A stretch of 64,000 nucleotides of DNA from Marinilactibacillus sp. Marseille-P9653 (GTDB lineage: Bacteria > Bacillota > Bacilli > Lactobacillales > Carnobacteriaceae_A): positions 434,001-498,000 of the forward strand of contig NZ_CAKAKH010000001.1 in assembly GCF_916618885.1 (NCBI RefSeq). The letters run 5' to 3'. Below are positions 1 to 8,814 of the stretch, piece by piece. The notes beneath the pieces were generated by a model. It was not told the origin of the DNA and searched no databases. It saw only the letters and a list, made by a program, of their open reading frames with translations. The first letter of the stretch is position 1. Every line of letters begins with the position of its first letter. Both the position numbers and the translations under genes were made by a program.

Positions 1-774
1 GCGCAAAAAGCACTGAAAGAAATGATGCAAGACAATAAATTTGGAGAGTCAGCTTCTCAAGTCGTCATTGAAGAATGTCTGGTAGGCGAAGAGTTTTCAT
101 TAATGGCTTTCGTTAATGGAAAAAATATTTATCCGATGCCCATTTCTCAAGACCATAAACGTTTGTTGGAATTAGATAAAGGACCAAATACTGGCGGGAT
201 GGGTGCCTATTCTCCAGTCCCCCATATTTCTGAGGAAACCGTAGCAGAAGCGATAAAAAGGATTCTAAAGCCAGCTGCGCAAGGGTTGGCTGATAGTCAA
301 ACCCCTTTTACAGGGATTTTATATGCCGGTGTGATTGCTACAGAATCAGGGCCTAAAACCATTGAGTTCAATGCGAGATTTGGAGATCCAGAAACACAAG
401 TTGTTTTGAACCGAATGGAATCAGATCTTGTAGAAGTGATTACAGATATACTTGATGAAAAAGATCCAGAAATAAAGTGGAAAACGACAGGAGTAGATTT
501 AGGCGTCGTTGTGGCAGCTAAAGGATACCCGGACAAGTACGACTTGGATATTTTGATTGAACCGATGGAATCTGAAGATACAACTACTTATTATGCTGGT
601 GTAAAAGAAAAAGATGGTCACCTTTATTCTAATGGCGGACGTATTTATCTTTTAGAGGCTTACGGTGAATCTATAGCGGAAGCTCAGCAGAAAATTTATA
701 ATCAACTAAATAAAGTGAATTCCAAAAAAGTCATTTACCGAAAAGATATTGGAGACAAGGCGAAAAGAAGGTAA
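1..774 (+). CDS. purD: Phosphoribosylamine-glycine ligase, C-terminal part (cut by window start)
   Basis: The reading frame is open from base 1, so the N-terminus lies outside the window; 257 residues are visible. It holds the ATP-grasp core and C-terminal domain of GAR synthetase, with the stretches KGPNTGGMGAYSP, GILYAGV and EFNARFGDPETQ, which carry nucleotide- and metal-binding residues. Known role: the ATP-dependent joining of phosphoribosylamine and glycine, an early step of purine synthesis in the cytoplasm. A hairpin follows at once, so this is probably the last gene of a pur operon. The family assignment is secure. Confidence 0.95.
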   Translation, partial: AQKALKEMMQDNKFGESASQVVIEECLVGEEFSLMAFVNGKNIYPMPISQDHKRLLELDKGPNTGGMGAYSPVPHISEETVAEAIKRILKPAAQGLADSQTPFTGILYAGVIATESGPKTIEFNARFGDPETQVVLNRMESDLVEVITDILDEKDPEIKWKTTGVDLGVVVAAKGYPDKYDLDILIEPMESEDTTTYYAGVKEKDGHLYSNGGRIYLLEAYGESIAEAQQKIYNQLNKVNSKKVIYRKDIGDKAKRR

Positions 775-785
775 AAGATAGCTCG

Positions 786-810
786 TTCCTATACTAGCAA
801 GGTATAGGAA
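786..810 (+). terminator. Hairpin after purD
   Basis: TTCCTATAC and GTATAGGAA form a 9-bp stem around a 7-nt loop. The following sequence is only moderately T-rich, so it is a plausible but weak intrinsic terminator. Confidence 0.5.
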
Positions 811-924
811 TATCATTTGTTATAGTCATCAAACTGTAATAAAAGAATCGCTCCAATTCATTTCCAATTGAGAAGTCAGTACACTATACTTCTTATAGAA
901 GACTGTGAACGTGGGGGAGATTTT

Positions 925-2523
925 TTGAAAAGAAACTGGCTAGCAGCTTCAGTAACTGCGCTCTTATTATTGAATACCAATGTATTATTCACACACTCGG
1001 TATTTGCCGAAAGTTCATTGGATGAACTACAGAAAGAAAAAGAGTCGATAGAAGAGCGAGCAACTGAGGTAGAAGGTACGATAGACGAACAAGATGCAAC
1101 GTTAAGTGAGCTGGATCAACAAAGAGCAAGCCTGGAAAACGACATACAAAACCTTCAAATCAGTATAGGCGAACTGTCTATAGGGCTTGAAGAACAAAGC
1201 GCCATTTTAGAAGAGACAACTATTCAAATCGAGAATCTTCAGGATGAAGTGATTGTACTCAATCATGCAATCGAAAAAAGAAATCAGAAATTAGATACGC
1301 AAGCACGCGCTACTCAAACAGAATGGAACGCAGGGAATATCATACATACGATTGTAGCTTCTGAAAATCTTGCAGAAGTAATTGGACGTTTGAATATTGT
1401 AAATACACTGGTTTCTGCAAACCAAATGATGCTTGCTGATCAAGTTAGAGACCAGCAAGCAGTTGTCAAAGCAGAAGCACAGATGCAATTCGAAAAAGAA
1501 GAAGTGACTCACATACTCTATGAGATGGAACGGACAAGAGCTGAGCTTTCTTCACAACAAACAAAGCTTGATCGTCAAATCAACCAAGTTGTGGAACTGT
1601 ATCAGATGACTACTGAAGAAAAAGAAACCTTTGTACAAGAGCAGTATGCACTTGCACTTCAATCAGCGGATGTTGATGGGGAAATCAATGCGGAAACAGA
1701 AAGAATACGTGTTGAAGAGAAATTAGCAGAAGAGAAAAGACTTGAAGAAGAACGCGTTGCGGCACAACTACTTGCAGAAAAGCAGGCTGAAGAGCAACTA
1801 GCAGCAGAAGCTGAAGCACAAGAGCAAAGAACGCAAGAAGCATTAGCAAGACAAGAAGCGCAAGAGAAAGCAGAACAAGAAAAAACATCAGAAAAATCTA
1901 AGGTACAAGCGCAATCAGTTGATTTAGAAAACGAAAAAGATACTCAAGTTAAGCCGAGTACTTCTACGAATCCATCACTAGCAACAGCGGAAGAAAGTCA
2001 GCAAAACGTAGAACTTGAGCAAAAAAATGAAACAAAACCGAAGCAAAAAACAGAGGTAGACCCTAAGCCGGAAGTGAGACCTAAACCAGAGCCCGTTATT
2101 GAAGAAAAAGAAGACGTTAGACCATCGCCGATTTCTTCTTTTCAATTGATCAAACCGGCTAGTGGCTACATTTCTTCTGGGTATGGTGTTAGAATCCACC
2201 CAGTCACTGGAACCCGCACGCAGCATAACGGAATAGATATTGCGGGGAGTGGTGCGATTATAGCGGCTGCTAGCGGAACGGTCAGCATTTCAAGCTACAG
2301 TTCTAGCTATGGTTACTATATCAAGATTAATCACGGTAATGGAATTGAAACCCTTTATGCACATTTACAACCCAATTTACTGGTTTCAGCAGGACAAACG
2401 GTTCAGCAAGGTCAACGAATTGGAACAATGGGAACGACGGGTGTTTCAACCGGCGTTCACTTACATTTTGAAGTTCGTGTAAACGGACAGTTCACTAATC
2501 CAGCAACATACATTGGATTATAG
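925..2523 (+). CDS. Secreted coiled-coil M23 peptidoglycan hydrolase (PcsB/EnvC-like)
   Basis: The chosen start is TTG at 925 because GGGGGAG lies just upstream and the product then opens with a signal peptide (KRNW, a hydrophobic core, cleavage near VFAES). The in-frame ATG at 868 has no ribosome site. Residues about 30-250 are a long charged coiled coil. Then comes a low-complexity Ala/Glu/Gln stretch and a Lys/Pro/Glu linker rich in KPEV and KPEP. The last 115 residues are a LytM/M23 domain with H434/D438 in HNGID and H512/H514 in HLHFE, the zinc ligands of this family. It probably cuts peptidoglycan at the division site. In PcsB-type proteins the coiled coil holds the enzyme inactive until FtsEX engages it; that mode of control is inference here. 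Confidence 0.88.
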   Translation: MKRNWLAASVTALLLLNTNVLFTHSVFAESSLDELQKEKESIEERATEVEGTIDEQDATLSELDQQRASLENDIQNLQISIGELSIGLEEQSAILEETTIQIENLQDEVIVLNHAIEKRNQKLDTQARATQTEWNAGNIIHTIVASENLAEVIGRLNIVNTLVSANQMMLADQVRDQQAVVKAEAQMQFEKEEVTHILYEMERTRAELSSQQTKLDRQINQVVELYQMTTEEKETFVQEQYALALQSADVDGEINAETERIRVEEKLAEEKRLEEERVAAQLLAEKQAEEQLAAEAEAQEQRTQEALARQEAQEKAEQEKTSEKSKVQAQSVDLENEKDTQVKPSTSTNPSLATAEESQQNVELEQKNETKPKQKTEVDPKPEVRPKPEPVIEEKEDVRPSPISSFQLIKPASGYISSGYGVRIHPVTGTRTQHNGIDIAGSGAIIAAASGTVSISSYSSSYGYYIKINHGNGIETLYAHLQPNLLVSAGQTVQQGQRIGTMGTTGVSTGVHLHFEVRVNGQFTNPATYIGL

Positions 2524-2556
2524 AAAAAAGCATCCACCATTGGTGGGTGCTTTTTT
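2524..2556. terminator. Bidirectional terminator between the M23 gene and yjjB-like gene
   Basis: GCATCCACCA pairs with TGGTGGGTGC, flanked by an A6 run and a T6 run. It can stop transcripts from both convergent genes. Confidence 0.9.
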
Positions 2557-2565
2557 GGTCTATCG

Positions 2566-3033
2566 TTAAGGTAAATAGCGTTTATCTCGTTTGCCCAACT
2601 TTTTAGAGGAAAGAACTTGAAGTAAACCACTATTCACAGATAGCCCGAGCGCGATTGCGCCAGAAACTAGAAAGGTTTCAGTTGCATACATAAAGGCCAT
2701 ATCAGAGTGGCCTTCTATAAATGCCCGCATCATATTGTAAGCAGAACCTCCAGGAACGAGAGGAATAATGCCAGGGATTGCAAAGACGATTACAGGCATA
2801 CGGTAGTAACGAGCAAACCACTGACTACAGTTCGCTACAAGAAAAGCAGCGACTCCAGCGCCGACAAAAAGATCCAGATTGATTTGAAAAGATAGAAAGT
2901 AATAGACAATCCAGCCCGTTGCTCCAGCTAAACTAGAAGTAATAATGGTTCTTTTAGGAACATTATATAAAATACCAAAACCAATTGTAGCAACAAAAGC
3001 AGCAAGAAAATAAGTGAGATACTGTGTAATCAT
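2566..3033 (-). CDS. Threonine/serine exporter small subunit (YjjB / ThrE_2 family)
   Basis: A 155-residue membrane protein with about four to five hydrophobic segments, including IVFAIPGIIPLVPGGSAYN. This Pro/Gly-rich turn is typical of the small half of split ThrE exporters. It lies 50 bp downstream of the larger YjjP-like subunit on the same strand, as in the known yjjP-yjjB pairs that export small hydroxylated or carboxylated metabolites such as threonine and serine or succinate. The substrate here cannot be read from sequence. Confidence 0.8.
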   Translation of the reverse strand: MITQYLTYFLAAFVATIGFGILYNVPKRTIITSSLAGATGWIVYYFLSFQINLDLFVGAGVAAFLVANCSQWFARYYRMPVIVFAIPGIIPLVPGGSAYNMMRAFIEGHSDMAFMYATETFLVSGAIALGLSVNSGLLQVLSSKKLGKRDKRYLP

Positions 3034-3083
3034 AATACATTCTCCTTAACCTCAATAGGGTTCATAAATAGTGTCCATCAAAC

Positions 3084-3842
3084 TTATAGGAAGGTCAGAA
3101 CCATAGCGATTCCAATTCCAATCGCACCTGCTGTTAGTAAAGCTTTTGCCACCACAGCGACCCCAGCTAGCAGATGTCCCGCCATCAGATCACGGAAACT
3201 ATTGGTGATGGCCATACCTGGAACAAGGCACATCACACTACCGATAATGATGGTATTGATGTCATTGCCTATACCCAAAGAAGTAAAGAAAACAGCACAT
3301 AGCCCTATAAAGAAAGCAGCGACCATCTCTGCAAAGAAACTAACATTTGTCCAACGGTTGACGATATCAAAGAGAACGTGACCAAGCCCTCCAGCGACAA
3401 AGGAAGGTAGCATATCTTCGTACGTTCCTTCAAATAATAAAGGAAAACAGCCGCAAGCGCAGGCAATCGCTAGATTTCTCTGCCACTGATTGAAATTTCT
3501 AGGCGTTTGCTTGATTTCACGAAGTTTTTCTTTTACTTCGTCCGGAGAAAAGAGGGTTTGAGTGAGGTTTCGAGATAGTTCATTCACTTTGGCCACTTTT
3601 TCAAGGTTTGTTTGTCGCTCATTCACCCGCAGTAATTCAGTATGGTCTTGTTTATCTTTTCCTTGAACCGTTAAAATCAAAGCGGTTGGTACAACAAAGA
3701 CATTGATGTAAACCAGGTCATAGGTTTTTGCAATTCGATACAATGTGTCTTCTACTCGATACGTCTCTGCACCATTTTCGAGCATAACCTGTCCTGCTTC
3801 AACACAAACGTCCAGAATATCCGCTACTGGATAACTTTCCAA
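3084..3842 (-). CDS. Threonine/serine exporter large subunit (YjjP / DUF1212 family)
   Basis: This 252-residue protein has a soluble N-terminal half with VMLENGAETYRVEDT, the signature of the ThrE/YjjP hydrolase-like domain. A membrane half with about five segments follows, containing VMCLVPGMAITNSFRD. It is the first gene of a two-gene minus-strand unit with the YjjB-like subunit. It diverges from the D-serine dehydratase gene, so the locus may combine export and breakdown of serine. That link is contextual inference. Confidence 0.82.
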   Translation of the reverse strand: MESYPVADILDVCVEAGQVMLENGAETYRVEDTLYRIAKTYDLVYINVFVVPTALILTVQGKDKQDHTELLRVNERQTNLEKVAKVNELSRNLTQTLFSPDEVKEKLREIKQTPRNFNQWQRNLAIACACGCFPLLFEGTYEDMLPSFVAGGLGHVLFDIVNRWTNVSFFAEMVAAFFIGLCAVFFTSLGIGNDINTIIIGSVMCLVPGMAITNSFRDLMAGHLLAGVAVVAKALLTAGAIGIGIAMVLTFL

Positions 3843-4135
3843 GCCATTCCCTTCTTTCCAATAAAATTCAATAAACTCAGTATAACGATATCAGTATCAA
3901 AAATCGATAGAGAACAAAAAAGAATCCTTAAAAGAAAAAGCCAAGCGAGTATGTAGAGGTGTATTTAAAAAGGTGAGAACGTTATTCACATTAGAATATT
4001 ATCTAAAAGCACTACTTTTAATCAAAAACAAAGAATCCCTTTTGCAAAATCAAAAATATGCTACAATGGTCTGGATGTAGTTTGAATAGGTAGAATGATG
4101 GAAAGAATACAACGCAACGGAGAGGGTTGAACACA

Positions 4136-5494
4136 ATGGTAGAAGGACAGGTAGGGGAATTTACAGAACAAAGTCCTTTAATTAAAGAAATATCTGCAGG
4201 AAAAGAAGTTTTTTGGGAGAATCCTGCATACTTGAAAGCTGAAGAAGCAAATAGACACACAAAATATTCAATGAAAGATATAGAAGACGTAGAAGCCAGA
4301 CTTCAAAGATTTGCGTCATACATTCAAATCGCTTTTCCTGAAACACAAAAAATGGAAGGTATCATTGAATCCGAATTAATGGAAATACCATCTATGAGAA
4401 ATTGGTTGAACGAAGTGAATGAAGAAACCATTCAAGGGAAATTATGGTTAAAACGTGATGATCTCCTGCCCATTTCTGGGACAATCAAAGCCAGAGGTGC
4501 GATTTATGAAGTGCTGAAACATGCAGAAACCATCGCACTAGAACAAGGCATGTTAAATAGCATCGAAGAAGATTACGCTATTTTCGCTAGTGATGAGTTC
4601 AAGGCATTTTTTGCTCAGCATCACATCGCAGTAGGGACAACAGGAAATCTCGGTATTAGCGTAGGGACGATGGGAAGTAAATTGGGCTTCAACGTAACTG
4701 TCCATATGTCTGTAGAAGCGAAGCAATGGAAGAAAGACTACTTACGTTCAAAAGGTGTAAAAGTTATTGAACATGATACGAATTTTTCTAAAGCTGTTGA
4801 ACAGGGAAGAGAAGAATCTAACGCGAATCCAAACAGTTACTTTGTAGATGATGAACACTCAGAAGAGTTGTTCCTCGGTTATACGGTTGGTGGATACCGT
4901 ATGAAAAAGCAGCTAGATAAAAAGGGAATCAAGGTCGACGAAAATCATCCATTGTTTGTTTACTTGCCATGCGGAATCGGGGGTTCTCCAAGTGGGATTA
5001 CATTTGGAATGAAACAAGCTTTTGGAGATCATGTACATTGTATTTTCGCAGAACCGACCAAAATGCCGAGCATGCTAGTCGGTCTGGATTCAAGACTATA
5101 CGATGAAATTTCAGTTGAAGAAATTGGACTAGGTGGACTAACGGTTGCAGACGGGCTAGCCGTTCCGAGAACTTCAGGTTTGGTCGCTAAACTAATGCAT
5201 AATTATTTCAGTGCAGGCTATAGCATAAAAGATGATATTTTTCGTCAGTTGTTATTTAATTTATATGACAAAGAAACGATATTCCTTGAGCCGGCAGCCG
5301 TTGCAGGACTAGTAGGTCCTCAAAGATTACTAGGATCAGAAGCAGGGAAACATTATATTCAGCGTCATCACTTAACAAATAAACTGTCTCAAGCTACACA
5401 TATCGCTTGGGCAACTGGTGGGTCCATGGTGCCTGAAGAGAATAAAAAGACTTTCTTAAAAGAAGGTCAATCCGTCAGTGAACAACTGATTTAA
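4136..5494 (+). CDS. dsdA: D-serine ammonia-lyase
   Basis: A PLP-dependent fold-type II enzyme of about 452 residues, converting D-serine to pyruvate and ammonia. The PLP lysine is K118 in SGTIKARGA; TTGNLG and PCGIGGSPSG look like the phosphate-binding loops. Length and N-terminal extension fit DsdA rather than L-threonine dehydratase. ATG 4136 is preferred over an in-frame TTG at 4127, because GGAGAGG at 4119-4125 would abut the TTG. The gene stands alone and ends in a strong terminator. No DsdC-like regulator is adjacent. D-serine is toxic to cell-wall synthesis, so detoxification is a reasonable role. Confidence 0.92.
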   Translation: MVEGQVGEFTEQSPLIKEISAGKEVFWENPAYLKAEEANRHTKYSMKDIEDVEARLQRFASYIQIAFPETQKMEGIIESELMEIPSMRNWLNEVNEETIQGKLWLKRDDLLPISGTIKARGAIYEVLKHAETIALEQGMLNSIEEDYAIFASDEFKAFFAQHHIAVGTTGNLGISVGTMGSKLGFNVTVHMSVEAKQWKKDYLRSKGVKVIEHDTNFSKAVEQGREESNANPNSYFVDDEHSEELFLGYTVGGYRMKKQLDKKGIKVDENHPLFVYLPCGIGGSPSGITFGMKQAFGDHVHCIFAEPTKMPSMLVGLDSRLYDEISVEEIGLGGLTVADGLAVPRTSGLVAKLMHNYFSAGYSIKDDIFRQLLFNLYDKETIFLEPAAVAGLVGPQRLLGSEAGKHYIQRHHLTNKLSQATHIAWATGGSMVPEENKKTFLKEGQSVSEQLI

Positions 5495-5530
5495 ATGAAA
5501 CGATGAATACAAGTTGTAATAAGTTTAAAT

Positions 5531-5576
5531 AAAAGACTACGTGGCCATTTTTACAAGATGGACACGTAGTCTTTTT
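5531..5576. terminator. Terminator between dsdA and the broken minus-strand gene
   Basis: AAAAGACTACGTG pairs with CACGTAGTCTTTTT, with extra pairing in GCCAT/ATGG. T-runs occur on both strands, so it probably serves both convergent genes. Confidence 0.9.
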
Positions 5577-5584
5577 CGTTTACT

Positions 5585-6313
5585 TCAAGCCTGAAGTAAA
5601 CCGTATTTTGTAAATCTTTCTCCTAAATATCGTTTTTTGGAATACCGATTCAAAGTAGAATAATTGATAGGGTAGGTTTTTTGTAAATTAGAAACAATTG
5701 TTTTAATTTCAGGTTTGCTGATCATCAAAATAATAGGATCATTCACGATGAGATCGACTAACAGTTTTTCTAGCTTAGGTGTATAGTAAAAGCTATCAAT
5801 ATGATTAACAGGTGCGTCTACATAGAGTTTATTTAAAATAATATTATGTGACTTAGGGGATATATAGTGCTCATAAATAGATTCTTCAGGTGAAAGAAAC
5901 ACGTTTTCATGGCTCTGCTTGATTTGATCAAAGGCAGAAGTCAAGGAAGACGCTTCGACATCAATCATAATATTATGGTATGGATATGTATGATCCGAAT
6001 AATCAGTCAACCAATCAGTAGAGTAAATCGAGAATTTTGACTGCGGCATAGATGTCTGTATCGTTCTTACGATCTGATCCATCTCAGGTGTTGATTCATG
6101 AGTAAAGGATTTTTTGTCCTTTAAAGCATACTACCCACGTTTGGGACTATAGATCACTTGTAACTTTTTGAGTTCATGAATTCGCCACCGTAGTGTATTG
6201 TAGCTTAAAGAAGCGTCGAATTTCCTGTAAAATGAAAGCAGTCTGCTAGTATCTACAGGTTGATGGTGTTTTAAAAAATATTGAAGTTCATTGACTTTGA
6301 AAGTTGAATTCAC
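5585..6313 (-). pseudogene. Winged-helix regulator-like gene (DUF6577/AbiEi-like) interrupted by an amber codon
   Basis: Two minus-strand reading frames (6313-6131, 60 residues; 6082-5585, 165 residues) lie in the same phase. A single TAG at 6133-6131 separates them, with 16 further sense codons before the internal ATG. Read through, the junction is PKRG-stop-YALKDK. The N-terminal part looks like a winged helix (LRWRIHELKKLQVIYSPKRG). The rest has the mixed alpha/beta look of nucleotidyltransferase-linked or AbiEi-type regulators, but this family call is only a resemblance. A Trp codon (TGG) would become TAG by one change. It may be a recent pseudogene, a sequencing error or, less likely, a readthrough site. 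No nucleotidyltransferase partner is adjacent. Confidence 0.6.
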
Positions 6314-6703
6314 AAAATGCCTCCCCTTTATATAGCATTTGCTATTATATTATTTATGTATCTCAGATATTACATCAAGTATATCAGAATAAAATAAAAT
6401 AACAGAATGTAATCATTCGAACTATGGATTTATTTTTAATGTTCGTTAATAAGGCTGAAAAGTATCTGATTTGTTTTTATTGCTACTTGATTCTATGATG
6501 AAATAGCGTTATCTACAGTTTAATTAGTGAATAATAACATAATAATCAATTAGTTGTAGGATTTCAAAAAAATAAGAAGAACAAAATTGTTTATTTCTAA
6601 AGATTAAATTAGTCATAAACAAGTAGTTATAATTTCAGCTCAAAAGTCTACAATTTTTCACAAATATGGATAGAATTAGATTGGGAAGCTTTAATTAAAT
6701 AAA
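6314..6703. other. AT-rich intergenic stretch, no gene seen
   Basis: About 390 bp of very AT-rich DNA with stops in every frame and no strong hairpin apart from the terminator that follows. It should hold the minus-strand promoter for the broken regulator gene. No convincing motif was picked out. Confidence 0.6.
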
Positions 6704-6738
6704 GAACCCCGCTTCCTAATTTTATAGGAACGGGGTTC
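6704..6738 (-). terminator. Terminator of the 84-residue membrane protein gene
   Basis: GAACCCCG...TTCCTA pairs with TAGGAA...CGGGGTTC. On the minus strand this is followed by a T-rich run (TTTATT). Confidence 0.85.
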
Positions 6739-6745
6739 GACGACG

Positions 6746-7000
6746 TCAAGCCATAGTTATTTTAGATTCTTTTTTGCGTTTATTATATTTTCTAAGCTTC
6801 AATGCATGGTATACAATTCGTCCAATCGTGGTCGCAATAAAGATCCAAAGTACAAGCATATAAACTCTTTGAAAACTAATTTCAAAAGAACTTTGGTATT
6901 CAATGCCGTACTGGATATAAAGCGTCCAACCCCAGAATAGTGCGATAAATAAATTACTGAAAATATGAAACAAGCGTTTATTTCGTTCTGTTTTAAACAC
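6746..7000 (-). CDS. Small two-helix membrane protein of unknown function
   Basis: 84 residues with two hydrophobic segments (roughly residues 11-29 and 46-64) and a very basic tail (KLRKYNKRKKES). The start is GTG at 7000 because GAGGAGGGG lies 7 bases upstream. It is a single-gene unit with its own terminator. I do not recognise the family. Confidence 0.65.
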   Translation of the reverse strand: MFKTERNKRLFHIFSNLFIALFWGWTLYIQYGIEYQSSFEISFQRVYMLVLWIFIATTIGRIVYHALKLRKYNKRKKESKITMA

Positions 7001-7316
7001 TTTAACCCCTCCTCGACTAGGTGAACCAACTTAAATAGACATTTTTATAGAATTTAAATTATATATGATTTATTGAATGTAGGGCAAGACTTATGGTTGA
7101 TTTAGAGAAAGATAACGCTTTCTTACTTACTATTCTATCACTTTGTTACAGGTTTGTAAAAGGGGGCGTATGATTTTTTCTTACTTTGGACCTGTCTCAA
7201 CAAATATGTACATGTGAGTTGATGTGTAGGGGTCAAAAACGGTATTATAAGATATGAGAATGTATTAAATGATTTTTAAAAATTTGCAGTAGAATATAAG
7301 GAGACCTATAAAAAGT

Positions 7317-7979
7317 ATGAAAACATTTAAACGTATGCCAAAACACATTGGCGTTATTCCAGATGGAAATCGTCGTTGGGCGGTCGGACAAGGTTTGCAG
7401 AAAACAGATGGCTATCCGCATGGAATTGGACCAGGGTTAGAATTGTATGAAGCGTGTCTGGAATTAGGTGTGGAGGAAATGACTTTTTATGGTTTCACAA
7501 TGGATAACGTAAAAAGACCTTCTCTTCAAACGAAAGCTTTCCAGAAAGCATGCGTGGATTCTGTAAATGAACTGAAAAAACGTGATGCCGATTTACTGGT
7601 ACTGGGTAATACAGACTCGAAGGTTTTTCCAAAGGAATTACTTCCGTATGCTATGAACCGTACACAATTTGGTGAAGGTAAAATGAAAGTAAACTTTTTA
7701 GTGAATTATGGATGGAACTGGGATCTGAATTATGCTCTAAATCATGAGGAAACAGAAAAAACAGGTGATTTGATTGACAATATTGCTTCTAAAGATGTTT
7801 CTCGTATGGATATGGTCTTAAGATGGGGCGGTCGCCGAAGACTGAGTGGGTTTTTACCTATCCAATCTGTCTATTCTGATATTTTTGTAATCGATGAATA
7901 CTGGCCAGATTATAAGAATCAGCATTTATATGATGCACTTGATTGGTATCAGAAAACTGATGTTACGTTAGGTGGATAA
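7317..7979 (+). CDS. Divergent cis-prenyltransferase (UppS-family) paralogue
   Basis: 220 residues, shorter than typical UppS (about 250). Region I is HIGVIPDGNRRWA with the catalytic-type Asp at D16. FYGFTMDNVKRP replaces the usual STENW-R-P box, and VNFLVNYGWNWDLNYAL corresponds to the NYGGR-EI region. The C-terminal signature reads LRWGGRRRLSGFLPIQS, where housekeeping enzymes have R-T/S-G-E-R-SNFLLWQ, and YSDIFVIDEYWPDY has Asp where UppS has Glu. So the fold and allylic-diphosphate pocket look kept, but the homoallylic-site residues differ. It is the first gene of a three-gene unit. It may make a shorter prenyl chain or act on another acceptor; the function is not known to me. Confidence 0.8.
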   Translation: MKTFKRMPKHIGVIPDGNRRWAVGQGLQKTDGYPHGIGPGLELYEACLELGVEEMTFYGFTMDNVKRPSLQTKAFQKACVDSVNELKKRDADLLVLGNTDSKVFPKELLPYAMNRTQFGEGKMKVNFLVNYGWNWDLNYALNHEETEKTGDLIDNIASKDVSRMDMVLRWGGRRRLSGFLPIQSVYSDIFVIDEYWPDYKNQHLYDALDWYQKTDVTLGG

Positions 7980-8025
7980 GAATAAGACCTTATCAATATA
8001 CGGAGGTATACTGAGGTGAATATTC

Positions 8026-8568
8026 ATGGGAGATAAGTGCATTATTGTATTGGTAGGACCAAGTGGTAGTGGGAAAACAACCGTAGGAGAATCTTTATCG
8101 CGTAACGGAATTCCGAAACTGGTTACGACAACCACTAGAGAACCGCGCCTTGGAGAACAAGAAGGCATCGATTATCATTTCAGAAAAGTTGAAGAGCTGG
8201 ATCCGGCGGACTTTGTTGAGCAAACTATCTATAATAACAAAGTCTACGGCCTGACAAAGCAAGAAGTTAGCGATGCTTTAAAAGAATATGATGTTGTTCA
8301 TGTTTCTCTTGATCGTCATGGAGCGAAAGCAATGAAAAGAAGCTTTCCACAAGAAACAGTTGTCGTGTTTATTTATATTTCAAAAGAAATGATGGCTGAA
8401 CGTATGCGTAAACGGGGAGATAGCGAAGAAAAAATTTATGAGAGGCTTTGTCACAGTGAAGCGAATGATGAATTGGCACCTCCTGAAGAGACAGATCTCA
8501 TAATTGAAAACATTTCTATACAAGAAACTGTTGATCAAATTCTTTCTCATTTGAATCAAAAGAATTAG
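8026..8568 (+). CDS. Guanylate-kinase-like P-loop protein
   Basis: 180 residues, with a Walker A loop VGPSGSGKTT and the guanylate kinase GMP-binding stretch TTTTREPRLGEQEGIDYHF. YNNKVYGLTK corresponds to the Y-G-T/S motif that contacts GMP in Gmk. The lid region (MRKRGDSEEKIYERL) is present. It is somewhat short and divergent compared with housekeeping Gmk, and its place behind the prenyltransferase paralogue and before a membrane microprotein is not the usual gmk-rpoZ context. It is likely a paralogue, but a true GMP kinase cannot be excluded. Confidence 0.78.
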   Translation: MGDKCIIVLVGPSGSGKTTVGESLSRNGIPKLVTTTTREPRLGEQEGIDYHFRKVEELDPADFVEQTIYNNKVYGLTKQEVSDALKEYDVVHVSLDRHGAKAMKRSFPQETVVVFIYISKEMMAERMRKRGDSEEKIYERLCHSEANDELAPPEETDLIIENISIQETVDQILSHLNQKN

Positions 8569-8580
8569 GAGAGGATAATC

Positions 8581-8760
8581 TTGTCTCAACACGAAATTGA
8601 TTCTAAAACGCTTGTATGGTACCCTCTATTTTCTTTTATTCTCTTTTTAATTTTGTACTTGTTCTTCAATATACCTTTTTGGACTTTCTTTATCGTTTTG
8701 TTTGCTGTGATTCTTTATTATGCTTTATTTATTTATATAGAAATCAAAAGAAAAGACTGA
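8581..8760 (+). CDS. 59-residue membrane protein (third gene of the UppS-like/Gmk-like unit)
   Basis: A small frame starting with TTG at 8581, with AGGAGAGG a few bases upstream, 12 bp after the kinase-like gene. The product has a polar N-terminus (SQHEIDSKTLVWYP), two near-continuous hydrophobic helices separated by NIPFW, and a charged tail (EIKRKD). A terminator follows within 20 bp, so it is the natural end of the operon. Family not recognised; probably a two-pass microprotein. Confidence 0.65.
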   Translation: MSQHEIDSKTLVWYPLFSFILFLILYLFFNIPFWTFFIVLFAVILYYALFIYIEIKRKD

Positions 8761-8777
8761 GTATGATTGAAACGAAA

Positions 8778-8814
8778 AAGCACCCGTGAGCGCTAGCTCA
8801 CAGGTGCTTCGTTT
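8778..8814 (+). terminator. Terminator that ends the UppS-like operon, and intron target
   Basis: AAGCACCCGTGAGC pairs with GCTCACAGGTGCTT around a 4-nt loop. The T-tract (CGTTTA) is cut short by the 5' end of the group II intron. Confidence 0.85.

Noticed and set aside
818-840. Two TGTWAH-like half sites (TGTTAT, TGTAAT) before the M23 gene, as for WalR
   Set aside because: The gap is 11 bases, not the 5 bases of the WalR site, so I do not call it.
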